64,000 bases of DNA from Pontederia crassipes (Eukaryota > Streptophyta > Magnoliopsida > Commelinales > Pontederiaceae). The DNA lies in the NCBI GenBank assembly GCA_030549335.1, contig CM060194.1, forward strand, positions 66,500,077 through 66,564,076, read 5' to 3'. The notes below the pieces were generated by a model that saw only the letters and a list, made by a program, of their open reading frames with translations, ran no database searches and was not told the origin of the DNA. Made by a program: the position numbers and the translations under genes. Positions 1 to 11,519 of this stretch are shown piece by piece (position 1 is the first letter of the stretch; every line of letters starts with the position of its first letter).

Positions 1-102
1 CCAATGTGTTATTATCTGGAATGACTCATCTCACATTCCACCACAACGACTTTAGACATAAGTTCAAATCTCAAAAACCCTATTAAAACTAATTCTAAGG
101 AC

Positions 103-757
103 AGTTTGGTTACGGGATAAAATCAAAAGAAATAATTCAATAGAATAGTGTATTTTTTAAAAAATAAACATATTCTTATTTTATCTCTCATTTGATTTAA
201 AGAGAATAATTTTTTAAAATATAATATTATATAATTAAACTATTTCATTATATAGAGTTGATGTTTAATATTATTATAATAATATTATTATTAATATAAT
301 AATATTTTATTAAAATTTTAAAAATTAAATATGATTTAAAAAGTTAAAAAATGATAATATAAATATTCTTCTATTTTTTAAAAAAATATTTATATTATCG
401 TCGTGAGGTTAAAAATGATAGTTTTATCAGCTTTGATGTGGTTTGGTACTTTCTAAAGTTTAACAATTTTAATTTAATTCCATCACATGTTTGATTATAT
501 TTTAAAAATAACACGATATTCTAACGTTTATTCTCCAATCAAACGATTCTTAAAGATTTGTTTGGGTGTAATGAAAATATTTTTAAACATTTTTTTCTAT
601 AATCCTACCTTGATCCCAATATTTTTTTTAACCCACTCATGAGAAAAGAACTCACAAACCTATCTTTTACAATGAATAAACTAACATAAAGTTGCGTTGA
701 GTCACAAATTGAGAATGACGTTCCTAACTCAAACATGTTCTCGTAACCAAACTAGGC
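103..757. mobile_element. Non-autonomous TIR element (MITE-like), about 650 bp
   Basis: The left end (from about 103) reads AGTTTGGTTACGGG. The right end (to about 757), reverse-complemented, reads AGTTTGGTTACGAG, so the termini are inverted repeats of about 12-14 bases. The interior is strongly AT-rich with no coding capacity. Size, AT content and the GTTTGGTTA-type terminus resemble Tourist/Harbinger-like MITEs. I could not define a clean target-site duplication, so the superfamily is inference. Confidence 0.5.
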
Positions 758-759
758 CA

Positions 760-2165
760 TCCAGAATTTTGCTAATGCAATATGGAATACCGTTAACGTT
801 GTTCATTTTTACATAAATATTTTTACACGAACAGAATACAAAAAAAAAGCAAAAAAATGTCACTCCAACAATTGCTAATGCCACTCCAAACTTCCTATTT
901 TACCTTCCATCTTTTTTTCCCTTAAATTTCAGTTTCCAACCATTTTCTAATAATTAATATTAATCACTCTTTCTTTCTACACTCTTTTACTCTCTTTCCA
1001 GGTTATATATTTTTTATGATAAAAATACAATACTAATATTTTATAATATTGGATATGAGACATATATATATTCGTTTAATTAATATACAACCAAATTAAC
1101 CATATAAAAATTATATGAAATAAAAATCATGAAAGATGTAAATAAATTTCTATAGACAAAATGAAAATAAAAGAAAGTGAAAAGTTTATTTTTGAAACAA
1201 TTGCATATTATACTAATTCTTTGCGTTTTTTTTTCATTTTTATGAACCAATTTATTTTATATATTTCAAAACATATGTATAATATAATATTACATTAATT
1301 TAATACATTTTCATCTTATATTATATAATATTATTATATTTAGTTAGTTGGGTGGAAATTAGTAAAGTGTTATTAGAATATCATTATTAAAAATTGAGTG
1401 AGAATTGAAATCAAAGAGGCATTCAAGAAGTCAAATGGGAATCAATAAAGTTGGAATATTAATTATTAAGATAAACTTGAAAGGGGCCTGAAATCCAAGA
1501 AGTGATAAGAAAATAGAAAGAAGGGTATAGTGAAAAATTTTAGGAGTGACATCAAAGATAAATTACACGAACTTGAACTATCCTCAAACTTTGACCCTAT
1601 ATTGTTTTCTAATTCCTGATGATAATAAAATGGGCATCACTATTACTACTCCAAAACATATTATTATCACTTTATTTTATTTGACAAAAATAAAAATATC
1701 AAACAATGGAATGACATGTGTTTTGAAATGACAACGTGTGTTTTGAAGTGACAATAGTGATGTTCTAATAAAATTTTCAATTGACATAATAGAAATAAAT
1801 AAATTAATATAAATATATAATAAATTAATAAAAAAAATAAAAAAAAAAAGACGGCAGCCAGAGTTGTCCCCCTTCCTTTGTAAGGATACTTTAATTATAA
1901 ATTAAAATTAGGAGATTGAATAATTACCAGTAACCACTAAACCTGTAACGAGCAAACGCTGCAACAAGTGTATCTCATAGTACATTTGCAAACAAAGGTT
2001 GTAGAGAAATGGTTTGGAAGTTCCCACTTCACTTCCTCCTGAAACGTGTACAAGTTTTTGCAGATGTTGCAGTAAGATCACACATACTACCTTTATTGCA
2101 TTTTCCAGTCTCCGATCCTCTACTGCTACAGGTTATCTTCACAATGATCATGCTGTCATGTGGTT
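760..2165. other. AT-rich spacer
   Basis: Low-complexity AT-rich DNA between the TIR element and the 3' end of NRPB12. The short open frames have no recognisable family or splice structure. The last 150 bases presumably hold the NRPB12 3' UTR and polyadenylation region on the minus strand. Nothing else is supported. Confidence 0.6.
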
Positions 2166-3903
2166 TCAGCGTGCTTCATATTGCACAACTGCAAAGACAA
2201 ATTACTATGAGATCTCAGAATTTGTAAGAAAAGGAGTCGAAATACACAAGTATGCCACAGAAGAATTGTTTGGAAGAAAATTAGTGTATAACTGATAAAA
2301 CAATCTAAAGAAATAATTGCAGATATCTGAAACAATTCATTGATGGATATGATGTGAGCTTTCATGTGAGCTTTCATGGCAGTAATTACAGTAATTACGA
2401 GCCCCTCTTTTTAATTACATTGTTAATGCAACTAGAAACCATTATTCAGTAGTTTAAAAAACAGCTGATGATCAATGCTGACTTCTCCATCAAACAGAAT
2501 AAGGGTCACGGTTTGGCAAATACTATCATATGCCTTGATAGTAATCGATTTCAGAACTTCATCAATCTACGACAACCTGAATGGAGAAAGCTTATAGTAC
2601 AGCAACCCTTATTACAGTGAATAAAGCCTACAATTGAACCCCCACCAAAGCATTTTGCAACACAACCAACAGTTTATGCCTCCAACCCGTGCAATCCAGA
2701 AACAGTTGCAGCCAGCAATGCTGCAAATATTAGAGCAACACCAGAGCATTCGAATTAAAATATTCTACGAGAATCCCACAGAATCTTCCATATGTTTCCT
2801 TTCCTTTGTAAATCATTCCATACTTTTTATTGAATTCTAGCACAACCCTTCTGAAAAGCTGAATGTATCATGAGACCAATTCAGTGATTCATAGTCCGAG
2901 AACTTTTTAGTTTCAATTAACAATCCTCCGATCTGCTCACTCCAAAACATATTCTATTACTCCAACTCCCTAAGGCACTTCTAAAATCTGCTAGGCTGCA
3001 CAACTGCCTCCTTTTCCCTCTTACATGACTTTAAATCACCTTTTTTAAGACTTTTCTCTTGATGTCAAGTTAAGTTTTTGTGAAATAATTACCTTTTCAA
3101 TTCATAGGAATTGTTTGAGATTAGCGCCCAAAATGGGCCTTGGTATGAGGTTACAGCAACTGCACATAAGTTCAGTTATGGAACCTTACTCTTACATGGT
3201 CGATCTTCTTCGTGGTGTGACACATTTGACGACCATGCTGCAAGGCTGCTGCGATCCATTCTTCCACAGCGAGGTATTTAATACCCTTTTTATATTATTA
3301 CCAATTCCTTCATGACTGGATTGTTAAAGTGCATCCCTCCTAATAAAAGACTTATCCGGGATTGAAACTTGGGATCGACAACTGACGTGGATAAAAGTCA
3401 CTTATCAATTTCTCTTCATGAATGCTATCGTTGAGTACTTCATGATCATGATCACAATGAAAACTGTCACTTATAAGATAAATTCTTAGATGGGTCGTTG
3501 AATTAATCACGCAAGTTATGTTATCAGTCATTCCATTCCATGTATGTCCATCGATTATGTTCCTACATAATGCTTACCACATTCTCGATATAACATTCGA
3601 GTCCTTACCCATCAAAGTTAACAACAATCCACCAGTCAAAGCTACACAGTAAAAGAAGACTCACATACTTCTACGGGTGCGCTTCTTGTAGAGGATGCGA
3701 TAACCACACTCCCTGCACTGGATCACATCGCCAGGCTTCAGCGTGTTCTGAGCTCCGCAATCTGCGACCAGATCTCCTTCTTTTATTCCCCTCTAATTCC
3801 ATCGGCATGAGAGAAACAAAGAAAACGGAGTCGAATAGAATTCAGAAAAAAGGATCTTACCTCCGCAGTCGTACACTACAGGCTCAGGCTGCGGCTGATC
3901 CAT
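2166..3903 (-). CDS. NRPB12: DNA-directed RNA polymerase subunit 12 (NRPB12 / RPABC4-like), three exons
   Basis: Small zinc-binding subunit shared by nuclear RNA polymerases; acts in the nucleus. Exons on the minus strand are 3861..3903, 3669..3761 and 2166..2188. Introns of 99 and 1480 bases are GT-AG and phases agree (43+93+23 = 159 nt, 52 aa). The zinc ribbon is complete, with Cys13, Cys16, Cys30 and Cys33 in a CGDCG...CRECGYR pattern, followed by the basic ILYKKRTRR segment and the terminal VQYEAR that marks this family (usual length about 51 aa). The last exon is only 23 nt and lies 1.5 kb away, so an automatic annotation would probably miss it and instead end the protein shortly after exon 2. 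The ATG at 3903 begins MDQPQPEP, which is typical. E2F-like sites lie about 105-126 bases upstream. Confidence 0.93.
3108..3273 (+). other. Exon-like open segment antisense inside NRPB12 intron 2
   Basis: A 166-base segment open in one frame for 55 codons. It is preceded by a splice-acceptor-like TTCATAG and followed by a donor-like GAG|GTATTT. The translation is protein-like, including QNGPWYEV, LLLHGRSSSWCDTFDD and RLLRSILP. I do not recognise the family; a SAWADEE/tudor-like module is a faint possibility from the WYEV and WCDTFDD spacing. Another protein-like stretch with an internal stop lies at about 2480-2760. It may be a relic or an exon of an overlapping plus-strand transcript. Confidence 0.3.
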
Positions 3904-4007
3904 GGTCGCCGGCAGGACGATTCCACTGTTCCACGACTCAAGAAGGAAACCAACAAAAATGAGCCAAAACAATTGGGAGGAAAACTCAAAACTGTTGACA
4001 CGACCCT

Positions 4008-4029
4008 TTTGGCGCCAAATTTTCCCGCC
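4008..4029 (-). promoter_or_regulatory. Tandem E2F/DP-type sites upstream of NRPB12
   Basis: 4008-4019 is the palindrome TTTGGCGCCAAA, and 4020-4029 reads TTTTCCCGCC, another E2F-type core (TTTSSCGS class). They are adjacent, in an otherwise AT-rich area, 105-126 bases before the NRPB12 ATG. E2F factors drive S-phase genes, so cell-cycle-linked expression is an inference. Confidence 0.5.
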
Positions 4030-4311
4030 TCTTGCATTGGTCACCCGATGTTGGACGGGGGGCCGGTCTTGACGTCATCCGGTTCGCTTGGACCGTTCTC
4101 CGTTTTCTTTCACATTATGAAAGAGAAAATCGATTTTATTGCTACATTTATCTACAAACAAATCAGAAAGTTATCGAAAATGAAACTGTAATAAAGTTAG
4201 TCAGCAGTGACACTTTTTGATGTTTAATAAATGAAAGGAACGGTTCTTTTTAAAAACTCGTCTGCAATATCAAGGAGACTGGAGACATGTTTCATTTTGT
4301 ATTTACTTATT

Positions 4312-4830
4312 TATTTTGTTTGACAAAGTTAACGATTCTATTAATAATAACGATTCGATTAGATGATAATAATTTAATTAAAATATAATGATTAACTATT
4401 AAAATATAACGATTTAGTTATAAATTTTATAAAAATTATTTAGTAAATATAGCAGTTGAATGATTGTATACTTACACAACGACAAAAATAGATATAAAAT
4501 ATAATTTAGATTTATTCTTATAAGCATCATATTCATAGTAATTAATTTAAAGTATTTTATTTTGAATCACAATATTTTAATACAAAATATTGATTATTTA
4601 AAATAAAAAATCTTCAAGTAAAATTAAATATGTGATATATTAAATAAAAATAATATATGATGTTTAAAAATTAAACAAAGTTTTATGTTTAAAAAATAGG
4701 GTATAATAGGAATAAATACAAAATCACTATATTCTATACTAGTATAATAAGTTAATAGGAGTAGCTTATAACATTTTATCCTAAAACATCTAAATGCTAC
4801 TTCTAAAAAAAATATTTATCTTAATACTCT
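4312..4830. repeat. AT-rich interspersed repeat, copy 1
   Basis: Shares an ordered set of diverged blocks with 6298-6780: TTTGTTTGA near the left end, TAACGATT, TTTAGTAAATATAG versus TTTGGTAAACATAA, a GACAAAAATA block, TAGGAGTA, and ACATCTAAATGCTA followed by AAATATTTATC. No coding capacity. Probably a non-autonomous element of a family unknown to me. Confidence 0.5.
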
Positions 4831-6297
4831 ATTTTTTTACGTGTTAGATGAAATTGGTGACATGACGAAATCGACCACCATGTGACAAGTGAATCTTTTT
4901 TTTTTAAGTAACGTTTCTTTTTTACTTCAAATCAATTTTGTCTTTTGATATTTTCTCTTTACTATATTTCTCACATAAAATATTTTATATATTAGATGTA
5001 ATATATTTATTATAAATAGAATAATTTAATATTATTTATTTTTTGATCAAATGAATATTACTTATTATATTTAAATAATATATTAATATAAAATTTAAAT
5101 TTATGTTCATTTTATCAAATAATAAAATTATATTTTATATCCACAATTCTTATATTTTATTTAATACCCAATTAAATTAATATATCATATCAATTTTTTA
5201 TATCACATCAATTTTTTAAATTTCTCAATAATAAATTTTACTTCATTCAAACAAAAACTAATTTTTCAATTAACTATTTATCAACAACTCCAAAAGCTAC
5301 AATTGTACTTGTCAAATGGGAGGAGCATTCAAGGCGGGTAATACAACAATTGGCCAATGTAAGGTCGCTTATATGGGATACCTCCAAATAGCCACATATA
5401 GGTTAGGGGTCACGCAGAGAAATGCAATCATACAAATTAAAAGGGGACGAGAATTTATAGTTTTCGTTAGTTCTTAAAAATTAATCGATTTGATAAAAAA
5501 ATTTAAATTTAGTATTTAGATGAAAAATATAATTATTAGAATTTAAAAAATTGATTTTGTTAATAAATTTTAGTGGATATTTGAGTAAAAGTAAGAATTA
5601 AAGAGATAATTTATTATTTTATGTAGTAAATAATATATTAAAAATATTATGTTGAATAAATATTATATTTAATTACTATTTGAAATATATTTAACATAAT
5701 TGGAAAAAATATTTTGACACGTAATATAAAATAATAATGTATTAATAATATATATAATTTAACTATTTAGCATAATATAATTAAATAAATTACTTAAATA
5801 TAATATTTATGTTAAAAAAATATAAAGCTTACTTTAGTTTTACTTAATTTATAATATCATTATTTTAATTATATTTATATTATAATAATTAAATTATAAT
5901 AAATTAATAAAATAAATAATTATTGTATATATTTAAAGGAATCTATTTGGTAAGTTAACGTGATAATGTGTTAATAATATATATTAATAAATTAGGTGAA
6001 AAGAAAAAAAAAGTTAAAAAAAAGTTCTCGCTTTGAGCAAGAATTAAATGGGCATCACGTGATCATTGATCAAAACTTTAGTTTTAGTCATGATTACTTT
6101 TTTTTGCCTTGTTTACCAGAACTACTCAGAACATGGGTAAATTCTGGCCTAAGTTTCGAATACCAAACATAATCATAAAGAACATGCAAAATTAGCAATA
6201 GGTGGAGAACCCTCCTTGCAAGCATGTAGTATTTCTAGAGGATAGTTGGTGGCCCATCAATAAAGTGTATAAGGTCATGGGCTTATTTAGCCAAGGC
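4831..6297. other. AT-rich spacer between the two repeat copies
   Basis: No gene, RNA gene or structured repeat recognised. Mostly A/T homopolymer-rich DNA with one slightly more balanced island around 5330-5450. Confidence 0.6.
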
Positions 6298-6780
6298 AGT
6301 TGTTTGATTAGAAAATATCAATTTGAGTAGAGTATAACGATTAGTTATTAGTGAGTAACAGATAATGATTTATTTATAAATTTAATAAAAACTATTTGGT
6401 AAACATAATGGTTAAATTAATGTATTGTATAAATTGACAAAAATACATGTGAGACATAACTTATGATCATTTTTATACACATTACATTCATAATAATTAA
6501 TCTATAATATTTTATTCTGAATAGAAATATTTTTTGAAATATTATTTTAATATCAAAAGATTGATTATTTCAAAATAAAAATATTATTTGGGTTGTAAGT
6601 AAAATTTAAAATGTGCTATATTTTTTGTAATTAAATAATTTTTTTTATTTTAAAAAATGAGGATATAATAAGAATAAAATATGAAATCCTATCTTTATAC
6701 TCTATAAGCTAGTAGGAGTAACTTATTGTTCAAACATCTAAATGCTAATGGGAAAAAATATTTATCAAACATTTTTAGTA
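6298..6780. repeat. AT-rich interspersed repeat, copy 2
   Basis: Second copy of the family seen at 4312-4830, in the same orientation. The left end has GTTGTTTGATTAG and the right end ATTTATCAAACATTT, so TTTGAT/ATCAAA may be a short inverted terminus. Diverged from copy 1, indicating old insertions. Confidence 0.5.
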
Positions 6781-8129
6781 ACGTTTTTTCATTATAACAA
6801 AATGCTATCAACTACTAAATATGCATGTTCAACGTAAGAGGAACAATCCTCTTGACTCACAATTGACGCCATCGAAATAATATATGAAGAAGTAGAAATG
6901 GAGGAGGCCATAGATCCTTGATGCTTCCATACCCTGATAAAGCACAAATTTTCCTTGATGTCATATATTATCTTGTACAGAATTTATACACATGATATCA
7001 AGAATGTTTAGTTTGCGTGTGATGACAAATTGAGATTGATAAGATACGTTAATACAACTAATATTTTTGTGACCGAGTAAGTGGATAAGGATGGTTTGTA
7101 GGGTCAAAGCAACAGGATGAATTGATGTTTTAAAACTTTCAATAAAAAACTATAAAACTGATTCCTCGAAAAATGATCACAAGCAATGTACAATAGTAAA
7201 GAGCAACTAAATACACACGATGTGTTGACCTATATTTCCTATTCGACTTTGCGATCTTGAGATGTTCGAAAATTTACTAGGTTTTTTTCTTTTTCCGTAG
7301 GGAAAGAATCATTTCTACACCACATCGTGATCTTCTTTGTTCAAAAGATAAGACACACTTCTTATTCAAAGAGTTCTCAAAACTCACTAAAATAATGATT
7401 CCTTCCAACTCTCTTTTTACAAAAAAAAATGCTCACACTTAAAAGTTAGGATGAAAGAGATGATTCACATGTTGGAGCTCTACAAAATGCTTTGGACTTG
7501 AATAAAACTTTAAAATGATTTTGTATGCTTCCATATGGTCATTGCAATCTTTTTAGAAAAGTAGAATTTGTGATGCAAACTCTAAAGCAGGCACGCGCGT
7601 TAGATTGGGACGTCTGTTTTGTACAAAAACTAGTTGTTGTACATTTGTCTTATATGAAACACGGTTTCTAATTCGGGCATCCATTATGAAAAATGTAGTC
7701 GTTACTGTTTGTCTTTTCTTCGCAGTTATATGTTGTCCTCTTGTTATCATAGTCCGTAACACATTGTTTACTTTGGTATCTAGAACGGAAGACTATAACA
7801 AGTTCGATTGTTCATTTTTAAAAATATCGAGTTCTTGAACTTTTGCTGTCATTGTGACAACTCTTTCGGTCGTTCATTTCATATGGTCCTTTTGCTTTTG
7901 CTGCTCAAAACGATCGTCCGAAAATATTTCGATGGTCTGTTTTAAAATGTCGAACTTTCGAACTTTTGAAGCTACTTTGTCATATGTTTAGTCCGTTCAT
8001 TCTTTCTCCAGAAGAAATTCGTCTACGCCCGAAAAAAAATCGGTCGTCTGTTTTAAAGAAGTCCTTGCTCTTGGATATTAGCAGGGTGCAGTCATTTCTG
8101 TTGTCTGTTTTATCTCAACGAACGCCCTT
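6781..8129. other. Unassigned spacer, possibly LTR-retroelement derived
   Basis: No gene model. From about 7600 to 8110 the motif GTCTGTTTT recurs (near 7612, 7930, 8047 and 8104), in a sequence less AT-rich than its surroundings. Together with the copia-like stretch just downstream, this suggests decayed retroelement DNA. No LTR pair or primer-binding site could be shown. Confidence 0.3.
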
Positions 8130-8300
8130 TTGTCTGCAAAAATGAAAAGTGATATTTTCTTTTGTCAATTAACTTGTTTGAATCTAACACTTCAATCAAT
8201 GTTAGCACATCATCTTACTATAGTCAGAATAATGAGATATATTCTTCGGACCAAACATTTGACAAGTGGACTGGTATTTTTATATAGGAAAGAAGAAAAA
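8130..8300 (+). pseudogene. Ty1/copia-like polyprotein relic
   Basis: The frame around 8195-8275 contains AHHLTIVRIMRYILRTK, resembling the conserved HLxAVxRIxRYLxGT segment near the end of copia reverse transcriptase. It is short, with no other domain around it, so this is a fragment at best. Confidence 0.35.
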
Positions 8301-8563
8301 GAAATGGAATGCTTTTCAAACCTTTTACATATCACATTTTCCCCCTCAACTACAAATTCATTTCCTGCAGGCATGCAGAAAGATTACATGCACACGATTC
8401 TTTTTTTTTTTTTTTTTTGAAAAAAGCAGCATAGGATTTGCTCAGCAGAAACAAAAATTGCGGAGCATATTCTCTGTTGCTTTTTAGTTACAACAAGATT
8501 ACTGCAATTGTATGTGGTGTGATGAGGACTGGATCTGAACAATAATGATTTGACTGTACAATA

Positions 8564-9627
8564 TTACTGGGCTCCTGATATCGCTTGCTGTAGGTCTTTC
8601 AAGGATCTGTCCGTACTGATAAAACCCATAAACCAGAACTCGAAATCATCCTCCGTGATCATCTGGATGTACTTCTGGTTAGGCTTGGTCATGTTCTCAC
8701 TTGGAACAATTCTTTTTATCCTTCTCAAGGGAATCAAAACCTGCATCATACACAAGATTTCTGATTTAGAATCGACCAGCTACGAACTTGGTTTGAGTGT
8801 TTTATCAATTTAGGCAAATCAGGAATCATTAATGAAAAATGCATCTTTGTATTCAGGTTACCTTATAAGGTACTTTGGCCACTACTCCTTTAGGTGAAGT
8901 TATCTTCAGGGATCTATCACTTCGGAACGCAACCTTCTGATTCGAAACAAACATCATGCCTGAGATAGGACCTGACGTTGTCGATAGATAGCACTGAAAG
9001 GTTTTTTGCAGCTTCTCTCCTTCTCCAACAGAAAATGATTGTGTGAAGACCCTCTCGACACCACCTGCTTGAAGAATCCTTCTGCCTAATGTTAACTTGC
9101 CCTTCATAGTTTCTGTGATGTTTGATCCAACAGCCACTGCATGGAGAAGTATCAAGATTAGTCAGCAGTACGTAAATTTTTTGTATTCCAGAGGTTGTCC
9201 TTAAAGGAAACGAAGGATTGATTGTTACCATGTTCTCGGATTCCATGTGTATAATTCTCTGCCTTCTCTCCGAACTTGCTCATCCATTCCCTGATAGAAT
9301 CCTTTTTTTCTGCATAGATAGAGCATATCATATGAGACTAGGTGCAAGGTCTATCATAGAACCAAGAAGGACGTGTGAGATCCAATAATTACTTTGCTTG
9401 CAGTGGGAAGAAGAAGCACATGAAGTGGAATCACTGAACAAGCTGACAGAGTTCTCAGCAGTAGCAGGATTGTCTGGCAATCCTTCTGCTGTGACATATG
9501 TCACAGAAGTTACAGGAATGCCAATAACATGGTCATGGCTTGAGTTCTTCATCTCTTCTGAGTCCTGATACGCAATTTTTCTCTTGGCTCCCAAGGCTTT
9601 ATCTTGTACCAAAATCGCTTGCTCCAT
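8564..9627 (-). CDS. GEM-like protein with GRAM domain, four exons
   Basis: Plant GEM/ABA-responsive family. The GRAM domain is thought to bind membrane lipid or protein partners; members act in epidermal patterning, hormone response and seed or flower development. Exons on the minus strand are 9393..9627, 9229..9309, 8862..9136 and 8564..8740, all GT-AG, phases consistent, 255 aa. The N-terminal ~80 residues are low-conservation. Exon 2 gives the family SIREWMSKFGEKAENYTHGI motif. Exon 3 begins VAVGSNITETMKGKLTLG and carries the GRAM core (VERVFTQSFSV, FQCYLSTTSGPI, KVAFRSDRSL). Exon 4 has VLIPLRRIK, then KYIQMITEDDFEFWFMGF. The start at 9627 is the first ATG in the frame. No damage is seen. 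It stands alone, not in a cluster. Confidence 0.9.
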
Positions 9628-11330
9628 GATCAGAGATTTAGCCCCTCTTTATAACTCGGTTGGTCATAAAGAGATCATCTGAATCAGCTCCTCGTTGTGC
9701 AAGGTCATTGTCAACTCATCGGGAAGAAAAGGTGCTGTACTCACATTGGTGGGGTTCAAGAGAAGGAAAGCAGATCCACAATGAATCTTGTCATCCATGC
9801 ACCCACTTTTGGCAAATACATCTTTTTACCTGAAGCAAATATGCTGTCCTACAATTTGTTCTCGTTCCAGAATTTTCCATGATCTAAGGAACCATACCAA
9901 TAATATTTTAATATGTTCTGCTGACCAAATTGATGAGAATGAAAACTTTATTATGATCCTAACATTATGAGGCTAACATGTCTCCACGTAAGCTTCCATG
10001 TTTTAGAATTATAGTTGAGCAATCTTTAATCCTCTCCTTTCACTTTCTCTTCATCCGTTTCAATTCTGACTTCTGAGTCACTTAATTGCTAATCAATATT
10101 GGTTTGCCTGTAATCAACATCTATCATACTTAGCACTGAGTCAGCTGGTCATTGCACCTATCAATAGCAGTACATCATATATATTGCACAGAATCTGAAC
10201 CAGGGCCCAAACAGACTCAGCACTGAGTCAGCAAGCCATTACATCTAACTGTATTGGTGGTGACACAAAAGATGCTACTCTATGGACATATTTAAGCTTT
10301 CTTTTGGTCTTCTGTCATGCATAAAAATACATCACACCTTAAATTACTCTGTCCAATCACTCCTCTTTAGTTACACTCCATGTTTCTTTGGTAAGAAGTT
10401 CTTGGGCAGGGAATTATTTTCACAATTCCAAGTACTCATCTTCCATCCAGAATTCACTGTTGAACCGAACCTTTTGCTGAGTGACAAGATGGGGCACAAC
10501 CTTATCGAACAAACATTTAAGCAATAAAAAAAGATACATATTTAGAAAGGATGATGAAATATCCAGTTGGAATATTTATTTTTTTTCCCTTTTGTTTGAT
10601 GAAAAATGATCATGAGCAAAAAGGATCAAAACTGATCTCACTCAACCAAAAAGAAAAATTTGAGCCTATCCAACTTTTACTCCGTCATTTTCTTCATTTA
10701 GGAAAATTCAAAAGTTTTGATTCATATCTCTATCGTCACTTCAAACTTTATTAATAATAATGTCACCTCCGATCCACACGTCTATGCGGGGGAGAAAGAA
10801 AGGAGGTATCATCGCCACGGATCCACCGAAATGCAGCAGGATAAGACATCCATGTGATAAGATATTGCATTGCCTTGCGTCATATTCTTCCCATTAATAT
10901 TCCAACTGAAAAGATACCGACAAGATATGGTGGACTGAAATCAACCAGCGGCAGACAAGGTAGGTGAGCCATCCACCACCTGCATAGTTGCATGCCATCG
11001 AGCATTTTCCACCTTTGAACTACAACATTCAGTATCTATAACAAGCCCGTTTATGATGCAGAATAAGAGATCGACGAAAGTTTATTCATGTCAGATACCG
11101 GACTTGCTAAGAAAAGTGTCTGAAAACAAGAAATCTATGCATACTCTCATGTTCAATAGACGTTATTTCAAGTCCAAAGCCATTAGTTGCAGTTTGTTGC
11201 TTTTGTAATTAATTGCTGTCAAAATGTACCTTTATAATCAAAATTGTGATTTGTAAAAATGATATTAACTGTCTAGAAGAGTCGTCAACCAAATTTGGTA
11301 GCTGGTTCTCTAGAACTCAGCTGTAGGAGG
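9628..11330. other. Spacer upstream of the GEM-like gene
   Basis: Moderately AT-rich, without a supported gene. The first few hundred bases should hold the GEM-like promoter. The short frames found here (60-80 codons) match nothing and have no splice context. The words ACTCAGCACTGAGTCAGC recur loosely near 10130-10230. Confidence 0.5.
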
Positions 11331-11519
11331 CTGCAAAATAGACAACAGTAGTATCTGCAAGCTTCTTTTAATCTACTGACTCGCCCTCCTGCAACAAGGC
11401 TCTATATTTCTCTTTACAGTGGTCCTATTCCAATTTATTTAGTGATGTTGTTTGGTCTTGGAAAAATTAATTGTTAACGCTTAACTTGCAATAGATCTGA
11501 TTTTAAAAAGCATATCGAA

